64,000 bases of DNA from an uncultured bacterium. Its GTDB lineage: Bacteria; Bacillota_I; Bacilli_A; RFN20; CAG-826. The stretch covers positions 1-64,000 of the forward strand of contig CASDRB010000012.1 in the NCBI GenBank assembly GCA_949283025.1. The letters run 5' to 3'. Below, piece after piece: positions 15,657 through 23,974 of the stretch. Under the pieces are notes generated by a model. It did not search any database. It was not told the DNA's origin and was given only the letters and a program-made list of their open reading frames with translations. The translations under genes and the position numbers were made by a program. Each line of letters begins with the position of its first letter. The first letter of the stretch is position 1.

Positions 15657-15681
15657 ATTTAACTGATAAGCGGAGGTCAAT

Positions 15682-16674
15682 ATGGCACATCGTATTTTAA
15701 CTGGCATAAAACCAACCGGGCAATTGACGCTTGGAAATTATTTGGGAGTTTTAAAACATTTACCTAAGATTCAAAATGATGGAGAATCTTTCATTTTTAT
15801 TGCGGATTTGCACGCTTTAACTTTGCCAATTGAACCCAATGATTTAAAACAAAATTCCATCGACATCGCCGCTTTTTATTTAGCGGCAGGTTTAGATCCA
15901 AACAAAGCGACATTATTTTTGCAAAGTTCAGTCAGCACTCATGCTGAATTAAACGCTATCATGCAAAATTATTTATATATGGGCGAATTATCAAGAATGA
16001 CTCAATTTAAAGATAAATCATCAAAAATGAATCAAAATTCAATCGGGCTAGGTTTGTTTGCATATCCTGTTTTAATGGCTTGTGACATCATTTTATATGA
16101 TGCTGATATAGTTCCAGTAGGCGAAGATCAAGTTCAACATGTTGAGTTAACCCGCGATTTAGTCAATCGTTTTAATAATCGTTATGGCGAAACATTGGTG
16201 CTTCCAAAGGCAGTCATGCAAAAAGTAGGAGCAAGAATTATGTCGTTGAGCGATCCAAATAAAAAAATGTCAAAATCCGATCCAAAGGGAGATATATATT
16301 TAAAAGACGACTTAAAAACCATTCGTAAAAAAATCATGTCGGCAGTCACTGATATGGGTGATGAAATCAAATACGACCAAGTTAATAAACCAGGGATTTC
16401 GAATTTATTAACTATTTATGCTTGTTGTAAAGATTTGACTATTCAAGAAGCTGAAAACCAATTTAAAGAATGCCACCGCTATGGCGACTTTAAAAAAGCA
16501 GTTGCAGACGCTGTTTGCGATGAATTAGAGCCATTCCAAAAAAGATATCAAGAAATAATTGAAAACAAATCTTATATTGATGTTTTAAAACAAGGTGCTA
16601 TCAAAGCAAAAAAAGTTGCGGATGCTACCCTAATTAAAGTGAAAAAGAAAGTTGGATTATTAGATGTCGAATAA
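15682..16674 (+). CDS. trpS: Tryptophanyl-tRNA synthetase
   Basis: 330 residues, normal length. Class I aminoacyl-tRNA synthetase: HIGH-like motif PTGQLTLGNYLG and KMSKSDP. Also DIVPVGEDQVQHVELTRDLVNRFN. GGAGG 7-8 nt before the ATG. The stop lies 11 bp inside the next gene, so the HAD gene is coupled to it. Confidence 0.98.
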   Translation: MAHRILTGIKPTGQLTLGNYLGVLKHLPKIQNDGESFIFIADLHALTLPIEPNDLKQNSIDIAAFYLAAGLDPNKATLFLQSSVSTHAELNAIMQNYLYMGELSRMTQFKDKSSKMNQNSIGLGLFAYPVLMACDIILYDADIVPVGEDQVQHVELTRDLVNRFNNRYGETLVLPKAVMQKVGARIMSLSDPNKKMSKSDPKGDIYLKDDLKTIRKKIMSAVTDMGDEIKYDQVNKPGISNLLTIYACCKDLTIQEAENQFKECHRYGDFKKAVADAVCDELEPFQKRYQEIIENKSYIDVLKQGAIKAKKVADATLIKVKKKVGLLDVE

Positions 16675-17488
16675 GAAGTTTTTAATTGCTTTTGATATGG
16701 ATGGCACTTTATTAGAAGACAAACAAAAAACAATAATGCCAAAAACAAAAGAATATTTAAAACATCTAAGCGAGCAAGGTCATTTTATTGTTTTAGCTTC
16801 TGGTCGTCCTGAAAGTGAATTAACTCCTTATTATGAAGAATTAGGTTTAAATTCTCCAATGATTTGTTTTTCTGGAATATATTGTTTTAACCCTAAAGAT
16901 AGTAATTTTCCTAAAATTGAAAGAACCTTCCCAAAGCAATGGGCCATCGATTTGTCAAAAGATTTTTTAAAAAATAAGGTGGCCGAAAATGTCTTTATTG
17001 AAAACAATGAAGAAATCTGGATGGACCATGATAATCCTAAATTAATTCAATTGATGTGGCAACATGGCATAAAACGCTCAATGACTTTTGGCAGCATTGA
17101 AAAAACATTAAATAAAGATCCAATGACTATCATCTTTTTTGATGCAAATGGCTGCAATGTTAAATACATCCAAGACAAATTATCTGCTTATCCTAAATCT
17201 CATGTTCGTTTTTGGTTTGATAACCGATTTGCCGATATTTCTTTTGGCAATCCCTCTAAAGCTTTAGCGCTTCAACATATATGCAACCACTATGGAATTG
17301 ATGAAAATCATACCATCTGTTTTGGAGATTATTTAAATGATGTTGAAATGGTAAAATGGGCAAAATATGGTGTTGCTATGAAAAATGCCTGTGACGAATT
17401 AAAAAAAGTTGCCAATATAATCACTGATGAAGACAATAATCACGAGGGTATATACGCAACTTTAAAAAATATTATTGAAAACGATTAA
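16664..17488 (+). CDS. HAD superfamily phosphatase, Cof type
   Basis: 274 residues. HAD motif I FDMDGTLLED, motif II LASGRP, Lys motif and motif IV FGDYLNDVEMVKWA with GVAMKNACDELKKVANIITDEDNNHEG, all as in Cof-type sugar or flavin phosphate phosphatases. A C2 cap lies between motifs II and IV. Substrate not predictable. Overlaps trpS by 11 bp and converges on pgcA with 1 bp between. Confidence 0.93.
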   Translation: MSNKKFLIAFDMDGTLLEDKQKTIMPKTKEYLKHLSEQGHFIVLASGRPESELTPYYEELGLNSPMICFSGIYCFNPKDSNFPKIERTFPKQWAIDLSKDFLKNKVAENVFIENNEEIWMDHDNPKLIQLMWQHGIKRSMTFGSIEKTLNKDPMTIIFFDANGCNVKYIQDKLSAYPKSHVRFWFDNRFADISFGNPSKALALQHICNHYGIDENHTICFGDYLNDVEMVKWAKYGVAMKNACDELKKVANIITDEDNNHEGIYATLKNIIEND

Positions 17489-17489
17489 T

Positions 17490-19196
17490 TTATAAAGACA
17501 ATAATTTTTTTAGATCTAAATAAATTTCCTCGGCGTTAGCCTTGGAATTTTTTTCATTTACCCCTAAAGCACCAACATAAAATTTACATTTAGGCTCAGT
17601 GCCAGATGGCCTAATTGTAATAGTAGATTTATCATCTAAAAATAGTTTAACAACATCAGAAGTTGGCAAGTTGATTCTTGTGGTTATTGAAGTATTTAAA
17701 TCAATGCATTTAGAAACTAAATAATCTTCAACTTTATCAACCTTCCTTTTACCAATAAATTTTGGATAATTTGAATGAAGACCTTCCATTAATTTATCCA
17801 TTTGAGTTTGTCCAGTAGGCCCTTCAAATGCCTTTGAATAAGTCACATCATAATGATAGCCAAAACGTTTTTGCAAATCATCGTAAACTTCTAATAAATT
17901 TTTGCCTGATAAATCATAATACAAAGCCATTTCACAATATAATAGTATGGCCTGTAAACCATCTTTATCTCTAACGAAAGGTTTGACAAGGCATCCGTAA
18001 GATTCTTCATACCCAAACTCAAAATCAGGTCCACCATTAACTTCATAATAATGGATTTGTTCACCAATGAATTTAAATCCAGTCAAAAATTCTTCAGTTT
18101 TAACACCATATGATTCAGCAATCTTTTTGCCCAAGGCAGAAGAAACGATTGTAGAATACATTACTCCGTTTTTAGAAAGCATGTTTTTAGCTTTCCTTTG
18201 CGAAAATAAATAATCAATCAACATGGCTGCGGACTGGTTGCCACTAATCAACACATATTCTCCATCTTTATTTAAAGCGGCTAATCCAACACGATCTCCA
18301 TCTGGATCGGTCATACAAATTAATTTAGCACCGATTTCTTTAGCGTATTTAATCGGCTCAATATAAGCCGCTTTTTCTTCTGGATTAGGCGACAATGTCT
18401 CACTAAAATCTGGATCTGGACTACATTGTTTTAATAAAGGATAGACTTCATATCCTAAATCATTGAAAATGCGCATCGCATTGACATAAGACGTGCCATG
18501 TTGAGGGGTATAAACTATTTTAAATCCCTTTTTAGTTAATTGGGGATTAACTTGCGTTTGTTTAACTAATTCGACATATGTATCATCAACATCTTTGCCT
18601 AAAATAATCGTTTCGCCTTTATTTTGACAAGGAATGACATCAACGTCTAATTCGCATGGCAATCCATCAAGTATTTCTAATAATCGCGCGATTTTATGTG
18701 GCACCAATTGGCATCCTTGCTCGTCGTAAACTTTATAACCATTGTATTGTTTGGGATTATGAGAGGCAGTTATCATTATACCGCCACAAGCTTTCATATA
18801 TCTAACTGCGTAAGATAATTCTGGAGTCGGACGCAAAGAATCAAAAATATAAGTTTTAATACCAAAATCATTAAAAGTTTTGGCGCTAAGCAAAGTGAAT
18901 TCACGCGAAAAATGACGATTATCATGAGAAATAACAATCCCATCTTTTTTTGCATTTGGATATTTTTCTAAAACATATTTAGCAAAGGCAACACTGGCTT
19001 TTCTCACACTAAATTCATTTAATCTATTTGTGCCAGGACCTAATACACCACGCATTCCTGCTGTTCCAAATTCAACATCCTTAAAGAAGGCGTCGGCAAT
19101 CTGTTCATCGCTCATCGACTTTAAAATTTGTTTATCCTCACTAGAAACTTTGTCGCTATTGAGCCATTTTTGATAAGTTTTTTTGATGTCGTTCAT
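17490..19196 (-). CDS. pgcA: Phosphoglucomutase/phosphomannomutase (PgcA type)
   Basis: 568 residues from the ATG at 19196, 8 nt after AGGAG. Interconverts glucose 1- and 6-phosphate. The phosphoserine loop ITASHNPKQYNGYKVY, metal loop MTDPDGDRVG, sugar loop GYEESYG and the C-terminal RPSGTEPKCKFY phosphate-binding loop are intact. N-terminal GTAGMRGVLGPGTNRLN is typical of the Bacillus enzyme. Downstream of the RluD-type gene on the same strand (gap 11 bp). Confidence 0.96.
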   Translation of the reverse strand: MNDIKKTYQKWLNSDKVSSEDKQILKSMSDEQIADAFFKDVEFGTAGMRGVLGPGTNRLNEFSVRKASVAFAKYVLEKYPNAKKDGIVISHDNRHFSREFTLLSAKTFNDFGIKTYIFDSLRPTPELSYAVRYMKACGGIMITASHNPKQYNGYKVYDEQGCQLVPHKIARLLEILDGLPCELDVDVIPCQNKGETIILGKDVDDTYVELVKQTQVNPQLTKKGFKIVYTPQHGTSYVNAMRIFNDLGYEVYPLLKQCSPDPDFSETLSPNPEEKAAYIEPIKYAKEIGAKLICMTDPDGDRVGLAALNKDGEYVLISGNQSAAMLIDYLFSQRKAKNMLSKNGVMYSTIVSSALGKKIAESYGVKTEEFLTGFKFIGEQIHYYEVNGGPDFEFGYEESYGCLVKPFVRDKDGLQAILLYCEMALYYDLSGKNLLEVYDDLQKRFGYHYDVTYSKAFEGPTGQTQMDKLMEGLHSNYPKFIGKRKVDKVEDYLVSKCIDLNTSITTRINLPTSDVVKLFLDDKSTITIRPSGTEPKCKFYVGALGVNEKNSKANAEEIYLDLKKLLSL

Positions 19197-19207
19197 AATC
19201 AAAACTC

Positions 19208-20179
19208 CTATAGTTTTATATTTTTTAACTGTTCGATTTTTTCAATTAATTTTAAATCTAATGGACATTTAATAACTAAATCATTTAAATAAGTTAAATT
19301 TCCTTCTTTAATTTTAAATTGAATTTGATAAGAATGCAAAATCTGGTGTTCAATTCCAATTAATTCTTTAATTTTCTTATTAAGAGTAAAGTCACCATAT
19401 TTTGGATCGCCAACAATTGGATGATTAATGGCTTTCATGTGAGCGCGAATTTGATGTGTCCTGCCAGTTATCAAATTTACATTTAACATTGTAAAATCCC
19501 CATATGATTGAACTGGAGTATAATCTGTAATAGCAATTTTAGCGCCATCTTTTAATTCTGCTACACTAACCAATGATGTCTTTTCGTTTTTCTTTAATGG
19601 TTTATCAATACGACCACCATTATTAATTTTGCCTTTAACGATAGTTAAATAATGCTTTTCAATTTCCTTGTGGTCTTTTAAAATTTTCATCAATTGCTGC
19701 ATTACGCTGACGCTTTTTCCAAAGATAATTAATCCAGATGTATTTCTATCCAAACGATGAGCAGGCGCAATTGTAAAACTGCTTTTGTCGCAATTTGGAT
19801 GCGTATAAAAATAATATGATTTAACGAGTTGATCCAAACTTTTAGAATTGTTAATATCTTTTTGCACTAACATCCCGGCCGGTTTATTAATAATCAAAAT
19901 ATTTTCATCTTCATAAACGATATATTTTTTAATTTGATTTGAAGCCGGCATCGTATCGATGTTTTGAAAATCATCATATTGTTGATCACTAATATATATA
20001 CTTACAATATCTTGACTATGCAATTTTGTTTTTAAATCAGATTTAACATTATTGACTCTAACATCTTTTTTTCTAAACAACTTATAAATAAATGACAATG
20101 GAGCGTGTTTTAAAACACGTCTTACATATTTTTCTAAAGTAATACCTTCATCTTGTAAAGAAACGACATATTGTTTCAT
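19208..20179 (-). CDS. rluD: RluD/RluC-type 23S rRNA pseudouridine synthase
   Basis: 323 residues from the ATG at 20179. The frame continues upstream but there it is only the antisense of tRNA-Ser(GGA). An N-terminal S4-like domain (ITLEKYVRRVLKHAPLSFIYKLFRKKDVRVNN) precedes the synthase domain with the catalytic AHRLDRNTSGLIIFGKS, LITGRTHQIRAHM and HPIVGDPKYGD. It should modify uridines of 23S rRNA. The exact paralogue (RluC, RluD or a YlyB/YjbO type) is not decided by sequence alone. Confidence 0.9.
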   Translation of the reverse strand: MKQYVVSLQDEGITLEKYVRRVLKHAPLSFIYKLFRKKDVRVNNVKSDLKTKLHSQDIVSIYISDQQYDDFQNIDTMPASNQIKKYIVYEDENILIINKPAGMLVQKDINNSKSLDQLVKSYYFYTHPNCDKSSFTIAPAHRLDRNTSGLIIFGKSVSVMQQLMKILKDHKEIEKHYLTIVKGKINNGGRIDKPLKKNEKTSLVSVAELKDGAKIAITDYTPVQSYGDFTMLNVNLITGRTHQIRAHMKAINHPIVGDPKYGDFTLNKKIKELIGIEHQILHSYQIQFKIKEGNLTYLNDLVIKCPLDLKLIEKIEQLKNIKL

Positions 20180-20288
20180 AACAATTATTATAAAATAGTA
20201 TATTTTAAAGTAAAAACGATATTTGATATTTTTTTGTTTATTTACAATTATTACTTTGCTATAATCATAATCGGCTATCAAGCCAAAT

Positions 20289-20379
20289 GGAGGAATACCC
20301 AAGTGGTTGAAGGGGCGGGCTTGGAAAGCTCGTAGACCTGTAACAGGGTGCAAGGGTTCGAATCCCTTTTCCTCCGCCA
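20289..20379 (+). tRNA. tRNA-Ser (GGA anticodon)
   Basis: Acceptor GGAGGAA/TTCCTCC, discriminator G and encoded CCA. Anticodon loop reads GGA (GCTTGGAAAGC), with a long variable arm and T-loop TTCGAAT. Its acceptor and T-arm are the same as in tRNA-Ser(CGA) at 6703. Followed by its own terminator; accessory DNA begins downstream. Confidence 0.97.
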
Positions 20380-20393
20380 TCTGATATGTCGAG

Positions 20394-20421
20394 ACACGTA
20401 CGCAAAAATACGTGTTTTTTA
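20394..20421 (+). terminator. Terminator of tRNA-Ser(GGA)
   Basis: ACACGTA and TACGTGT around CGCAAAAA, followed by T6, 14 bp beyond CCA. Confidence 0.85.
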
Positions 20422-20439
20422 TTACTTTTTTTAACATTG

Positions 20440-20560
20440 ACTATTTCTAAGACACCTGGTTGAAAGTCATATAGGGTTACTCTTTAAACCCCTTATAAAA
20501 ACTGGACGGACACGAGAGTTAAATCCTCTCACACAGTTTGAAAGGCTATTTTAGTGATTT
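20440..20560. other. Structured spacer with several hairpins
   Basis: Two stem-loops lie side by side: GGGTT/AACCC (20474-20491) and a larger one with AAACTG/CAGTTT closing a GAGAG/CTCTC hairpin (20498-20539). On the minus strand the second is followed by T5 and could be the terminator of the DUF4143 ATPase gene. The rest is unexplained; a transposon end or small RNA is possible. Confidence 0.35.
20494..20539 (-). terminator. Probable terminator of the DUF4143 ATPase gene
   Basis: Minus-strand AAACTG...GAGAGG-ATTTAA-CTCTC...CAGTTTTT ends in five T, 59 bp after the stop codon at 20598. Confidence 0.5.
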
Positions 20561-20597
20561 TTTCTGTTTTCTTAAAACCTTGACCATCGCTAATTAA

Positions 20598-21905
20598 TTA
20601 CTTAATGTACTCAAGCAAAAAATCCGTTAAACCAATTATTATATAATTGCGTTCGTCCTTCATGAGCGGTATTGGACGATTTACAACCAACACTTTCCTT
20701 GTTCCATCATTGATTTTAGTAAATGGTTTTATTTCTCGATTTTTAGTTTCTAAATTATTTATATCTGCGGATACTTGGAAGTAAAAAGCATCATTACCTC
20801 TAATAGCATAAAAATCCACTTCATAATTGACTCTAATTGTCTTCCCTTCTTTATTCTTTTCAAAAGATTCAAACGCACCTACAGTTACACTAAAATTATT
20901 ATAAATTAATTCATTATAAATGATGTTTTCAATAACTTTTCCTTCGTCAAAAAATGTAAAATTTTCTTTGGCGTTTCTAAGGCCAATATCAGTAAAATAA
21001 TACTTTCTTGTCGACCCAATAACGTTTCTTCCTTTTAAATCAAACCTTTCAACTTCGTCAATCAACATTGCATCTTTAAAGAAACCAATATATTTGGTAA
21101 CCGTTTCTTTATCTATTTTTTTGTGTTTTACATTTTTGTAAGTATTAGCGATTCTTTTAGAATTAAGTAAATCTCCCGTGCAGCTACTTAAGATTTTACA
21201 TAGTTCATCTAATGATTCTGTTTTTGTTATTTTGTTATGTTCAATAATGTCTTTAAAATATGTTTTATTAAAAAGCTTTTTAAGATATTGTTCCTTTTCT
21301 TTTTTAGGAGAAAGCACCGCAAGAGGCATGCCCCCATGCATCATGTATTCCATTAGAGCATCACTTTTTGAACCACCAACATAATTAAAATATTCATAAA
21401 AAGACAAAGGCCTCATATGTATCTCTATCGCTTTATCCCTAAATTCAGACGCAACATCTTTAGAAAGCATTTTTGAATTGCTGCCTGTAACATACAAATC
21501 AATGTTTGGCTCTCGTGATAGCCCAAGTATCACTTCAACGAAAGAAATTGTATTTTCATCCCCCTCTTTCGCAATCACTATTTTACCATTGGTTAAAATC
21601 GGATTGATGATCCTGAAAACTCTTTGTATTTCGTCCAAAAACACATAACAATTATCTTTTTCTTTGCACCAGTTGCGAACGAATGCACCGAGTTTAAGGG
21701 GATTCAATAAATCCGAGTTTCTGTCATCATCTAGTTCGATAGTTAGAATATCATCTTTCTCAACACCATTATTTAGCAAATAATTTTTATAAATTTCTGT
21801 TAACAAGTATGATTTTCCACATCTTCTTACACCTGTAATTACTTTTGGAAATCCATTGTCTTTAGCTTTTATGAGTTGATCGAGGTATTTATCTCTGTTA
21901 ATCAT
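20598..21905 (-). CDS. AAA ATPase of the DUF4143 family
   Basis: 435 residues. Walker A GVRRCGKSYL (near residue 21), Walker B YVFLDEIQ (near 107), sensor-like YVTGSNSKML, then the DUF4143 half: a winged-helix-like stretch and a C-terminal PD-(D/E)xK-like region (ENIIYNEL, VNYEVDFYAIRGNDAFYFQVSADI). These proteins abound in gut Firmicutes and archaea in variable numbers; their role is unknown, with nucleic-acid action suggested by the nuclease-like fold. The promoter TTGAAG-17-TATTAT and a 14-bp palindrome precede the ATG. First gene of the accessory region next to tRNA-Ser(GGA). Confidence 0.88.
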   Translation of the reverse strand: MINRDKYLDQLIKAKDNGFPKVITGVRRCGKSYLLTEIYKNYLLNNGVEKDDILTIELDDDRNSDLLNPLKLGAFVRNWCKEKDNCYVFLDEIQRVFRIINPILTNGKIVIAKEGDENTISFVEVILGLSREPNIDLYVTGSNSKMLSKDVASEFRDKAIEIHMRPLSFYEYFNYVGGSKSDALMEYMMHGGMPLAVLSPKKEKEQYLKKLFNKTYFKDIIEHNKITKTESLDELCKILSSCTGDLLNSKRIANTYKNVKHKKIDKETVTKYIGFFKDAMLIDEVERFDLKGRNVIGSTRKYYFTDIGLRNAKENFTFFDEGKVIENIIYNELIYNNFSVTVGAFESFEKNKEGKTIRVNYEVDFYAIRGNDAFYFQVSADINNLETKNREIKPFTKINDGTRKVLVVNRPIPLMKDERNYIIIGLTDFLLEYIK

Positions 21906-21919
21906 ACTATCTCCTTTTT

Positions 21920-21933
21920 TGTGTAATTACACA
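21920..21933. promoter_or_regulatory. 14-bp perfect palindrome upstream of the DUF4143 gene
   Basis: TGTGTAATTACACA lies between the predicted transcription start (about 21941) and the ribosome site. It is suited to be a repressor operator. No cognate regulator is identified. Confidence 0.45.
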
Positions 21934-21947
21934 TTTTTTGCGATTTC

Positions 21948-21976
21948 ATAATATCATATATTCCTTTCCTCTTCAA
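21948..21976 (-). promoter_or_regulatory. Promoter of the DUF4143 ATPase gene
   Basis: TTGAAG (21976-21971) and TATTAT (21953-21948) with a 17-bp spacer, followed by a leader containing the palindrome and AAGGAG. Confidence 0.5.
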
Positions 21977-22042
21977 TCACTATAGAGGTGAATTTGTGTA
22001 TCTTTTAAATGCGAAGAACAAGGGAATTTTTTAGAAGCTCAA

Positions 22043-22259
22043 ATGAGGCCTCTGCCGAGTGCTACCTCCGATACTAATAAAACCGACCAAGCAACTGTTT
22101 ATAAAACTCCAATCGGTTCTTCAATAATCGATTGTATTAGATGAAGCCGTTAATATATCCGCCATCAAGACCATAGACGATGACATTCTGGTTCAACAAG
22201 AAATATACTATGTAAGAAAAACGAAGCATAAGCTCCGTTATGGTATTTACATCAATTAG
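22043..22259 (+). pseudogene. Decayed coding remnant in two frames
   Basis: The only gap above 300 bp (21906-22376) holds two short plus-strand frames that read like coding sequence and overlap: 22043-22144 (MRPLPSATSDTNKTDQATVY...) and, in another frame, about 22122-22259 (DDDILVQQEIYYVRKTKHKL, ending RYGIYIN). A terminator follows directly. This suggests the end of a gene broken by a frameshift. No family is recognised. Confidence 0.35.
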
Positions 22260-22281
22260 AGGATTTTATTCCTCTTTTTTT
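22258..22281 (+). terminator. Intrinsic terminator
   Basis: AGAGGA and TCCTCT around TTTTAT, followed by T7. It lies at the stop codon of the decayed remnant. Confidence 0.75.
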
Positions 22282-22289
22282 ATGATTTT

Positions 22290-22318
22290 ATGTCCGTGTA
22301 TCGACATTTAAGGGCAAA
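22290..22318. repeat. Direct repeat copy 1 (16-bp core TGTCCGTGTATCGACA)
   Basis: A 29-bp sequence whose core is TGTCCGTGTATCGACA, followed by TTTAAGGGCAAA, recurs identically at 25550-25578. A further core copy is at 25519. The three copies enclose the toxin-like, DUF4417 and PIN/ImmA genes. The core has inverted TGTC/GACA ends. Confidence 0.85.
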
Positions 22319-22375
22319 AAAATCAAAAAACGGATAGTTCAATAGTGATTACCCGTTTTATTTTTATGTATTTAA

Positions 22376-22654
22376 TTATCCTTCAAGCCATTCGATTTTG
22401 TCTAAAATATCTTTTAGTGCTTCGCCATCAAACAATGGTTCGTTCATTAGTTTGTTATAAGCATCATCGTTTGAATTGCCTACCACTTCTATCCATTCTT
22501 TTATTTTGTATTCTTTTTTTTCGAATATACCAACAACATATTTTTTGTTATATCCCTCGATGTGATATCTTTGGCCTTTATACCCAATGACTACTTCGAC
22601 ATAGCGAAGACGCCATATCCAATCTTCAAATTGTTCTTTAGTTAATCCACTCAT
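22376..22654 (-). CDS. Small acidic protein, possible immunity partner
   Basis: 92 residues, Trp/Tyr and Glu rich (FEDWIWRLRYVEVVIGYKG, EYKIKEWIEVVGNSNDDAYNKLM, ALKDILDKIEWLEG), with no motif recognised. It overlaps the preceding toxin-like gene by 17 bp and follows it directly, the order usual for toxin and immunity genes of polymorphic toxin systems. The role is inferred from position, size and acidity only. Confidence 0.5.
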   Translation of the reverse strand: MSGLTKEQFEDWIWRLRYVEVVIGYKGQRYHIEGYNKKYVVGIFEKKEYKIKEWIEVVGNSNDDAYNKLMNEPLFDGEALKDILDKIEWLEG

Positions 22655-23036
22655 CTTTAATAAGTCCTTTCAAATACTTTCCGTATTTCTTGTGATCTTT
22701 TCTTGTATACAAATGCGTGTTCTCGCCATGTATCTTAGATCCTTTCCATTTATGAACGTGAAGTGTCTTATTGTGTCCAAATGGTGTATGCACTCCATAA
22801 TCAATATCCACCACTGGATGGCCTGCATAATCATAGATTCTTAATTGATAAAAATTGCTATTTTTGTCTAAGGAAATGTATTTTGTACCCTTTGTATGAG
22901 ACACAGCAGGCAATGAAGGGTGCGTTGGGTTTTCAGCGCTTTTAAGCACTTTAATCCCATTCTTGATGTCAACACAATCGTATTGATCCGGCATGCTCCA
23001 ATGTGTTTGCCCTAACATTCTACCACGGCTACCCAT
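22638..23036 (-). CDS. Small basic His-rich protein resembling a polymorphic-toxin C-terminal domain
   Basis: 132 residues from the ATG at 23036, with GAGAGG 10 nt upstream; an ATG at 23054 lacks a ribosome site. Gly/Ser-rich start (GSRGRMLGQTHWSMP), then YQLRIYDYAGHPVVDIDYG, HTPFGHNKTLHVHKWKG and a Lys-rich tail. The pattern of a strand with DIDYG followed by HVHxW recalls toxin-like C-terminal domains on phage head-morphogenesis and polymorphic-toxin proteins. I cannot name the family with certainty. It overlaps the DUF4417 stop by 8 bp and the small acidic gene by 17 bp. Confidence 0.55.
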   Translation of the reverse strand: MGSRGRMLGQTHWSMPDQYDCVDIKNGIKVLKSAENPTHPSLPAVSHTKGTKYISLDKNSNFYQLRIYDYAGHPVVDIDYGVHTPFGHNKTLHVHKWKGSKIHGENTHLYTRKDHKKYGKYLKGLIKDEWIN

Positions 23037-23802
23037 TGTTTTGTAACCTCTCATAGAGTCTTTGCGAAAAGCTCTTGTAGTAATGAATGTTTGAAAGTGA
23101 ATCTAATTCCTTAATGTGAGGACCACAAATAAGAATCGTAACAGGAGATTTTCTCTTATTTAACTCAAAGACTCCTTTTATAAATGTCTCTTTGGCAGAT
23201 TTGCATTCGCCTTTAAGACATCCATTAGATGAAACCGCAATAACAGAATGATGTGGCAGACCGTCAAAACACCACTCAAATGACTCTTCATCTGTCCAGC
23301 TAGCAACAGGGATGGCGAGTATTTTTTCTCTTTCCATCATGTAAACCGAGATGCGGTTTCTTTGAACGTTATAGATGTTATCCGTCAATAGCAAGCCGTT
23401 CATTACAGAATAATCAGCGGCAATAACGCCTTTGGCTTGTTTTAAAAGCGGAAGATATTTTTCTGGGTTCTTCCAAAACCTTTCAATCACAACATCGTTA
23501 TTAAACATATCTATCCAATAATTGGATAATTTGTCGCGATATTTAGATGAAAGCATCTCAGAAAAGGAAATAATTTCATCTTCTTTTGGTAAGTTTTTTA
23601 CTACCACCGTTTTTAATTTGAGAAACTGAAATTTACCAATGAATTCAGCGCCATACCAATAATGTGCTTTAAAATGGTCTATTACTGGATCGCCAGTTTT
23701 TAACTTCTCAAGCTCTAGTGTAGGTTTACGCCCTACAACGCCAACTTTTCCAATGTCGTCGCATTGCTCGGAAATTGGTTCCTCATAAATATTATTTGTC
23801 AT
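23029..23802 (-). CDS. DUF4417 family protein
   Basis: 257 residues from the ATG at 23802, 7 nt after GAGGT; an ATG at 23808 is also possible. Middle-region features match DUF4417 as I know it: VIDHFKAHYWYGAEFIGKFQFLKL, KGVIAADYSVMNGLLLTDNIYNVQRNRISVYMM, IPVASWTDEESFEWCFDGLPHHSVIAVSSNGC. The family is frequent in Firmicutes prophages and integrative elements; its function is unknown. It is followed with overlap by the toxin-like gene, and about 80 bp upstream lies a 23-codon mini-gene. Confidence 0.7.
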   Translation of the reverse strand: MTNNIYEEPISEQCDDIGKVGVVGRKPTLELEKLKTGDPVIDHFKAHYWYGAEFIGKFQFLKLKTVVVKNLPKEDEIISFSEMLSSKYRDKLSNYWIDMFNNDVVIERFWKNPEKYLPLLKQAKGVIAADYSVMNGLLLTDNIYNVQRNRISVYMMEREKILAIPVASWTDEESFEWCFDGLPHHSVIAVSSNGCLKGECKSAKETFIKGVFELNKRKSPVTILICGPHIKELDSLSNIHYYKSFSQRLYERLQNNG

Positions 23803-23883
23803 TAACATGACCTCAACTTTCTCCTACAGAAAAGATGTAGGCACTTTGTTTTGGACATGCTAATATATATTTGTCTACGTGCT

Positions 23884-23955
23884 TCAGGCATGTCCACAAT
23901 CGTAACCAGTTCCAGTGGTTGCGATTTTTTTAGCGTTTACTTTTTTCCTTTTCAT
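23884..23955 (-). CDS. 23-residue mini-protein with strong ribosome site
   Basis: ATG at 23955 is 6 nt after AAAGGAGG, the best ribosome site in the island. The product begins MKRKKVNAKKIATTG and ends GYDCGHA: a Lys-rich N-terminus and a Cys/His C-terminus. It could be a leader peptide for the DUF4417 gene or a short functional protein. Too short for homology judgement. Confidence 0.4.
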   Translation of the reverse strand: MKRKKVNAKKIATTGTGYDCGHA

Positions 23956-23974
23956 GTGTCCTCCTTTATCTTAT

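Noticed and set aside
15553-15682. T-box leader for trpS
   Set aside because: The region from the promoter to the ATG is about 20 nt and has no T-box sequence.
20180-20437. Upstream extension of the RluD-type frame (start at 20437)
   Set aside because: This stretch is the antisense of tRNA-Ser(GGA) and its terminator; the true start with homology is the ATG at 20179.
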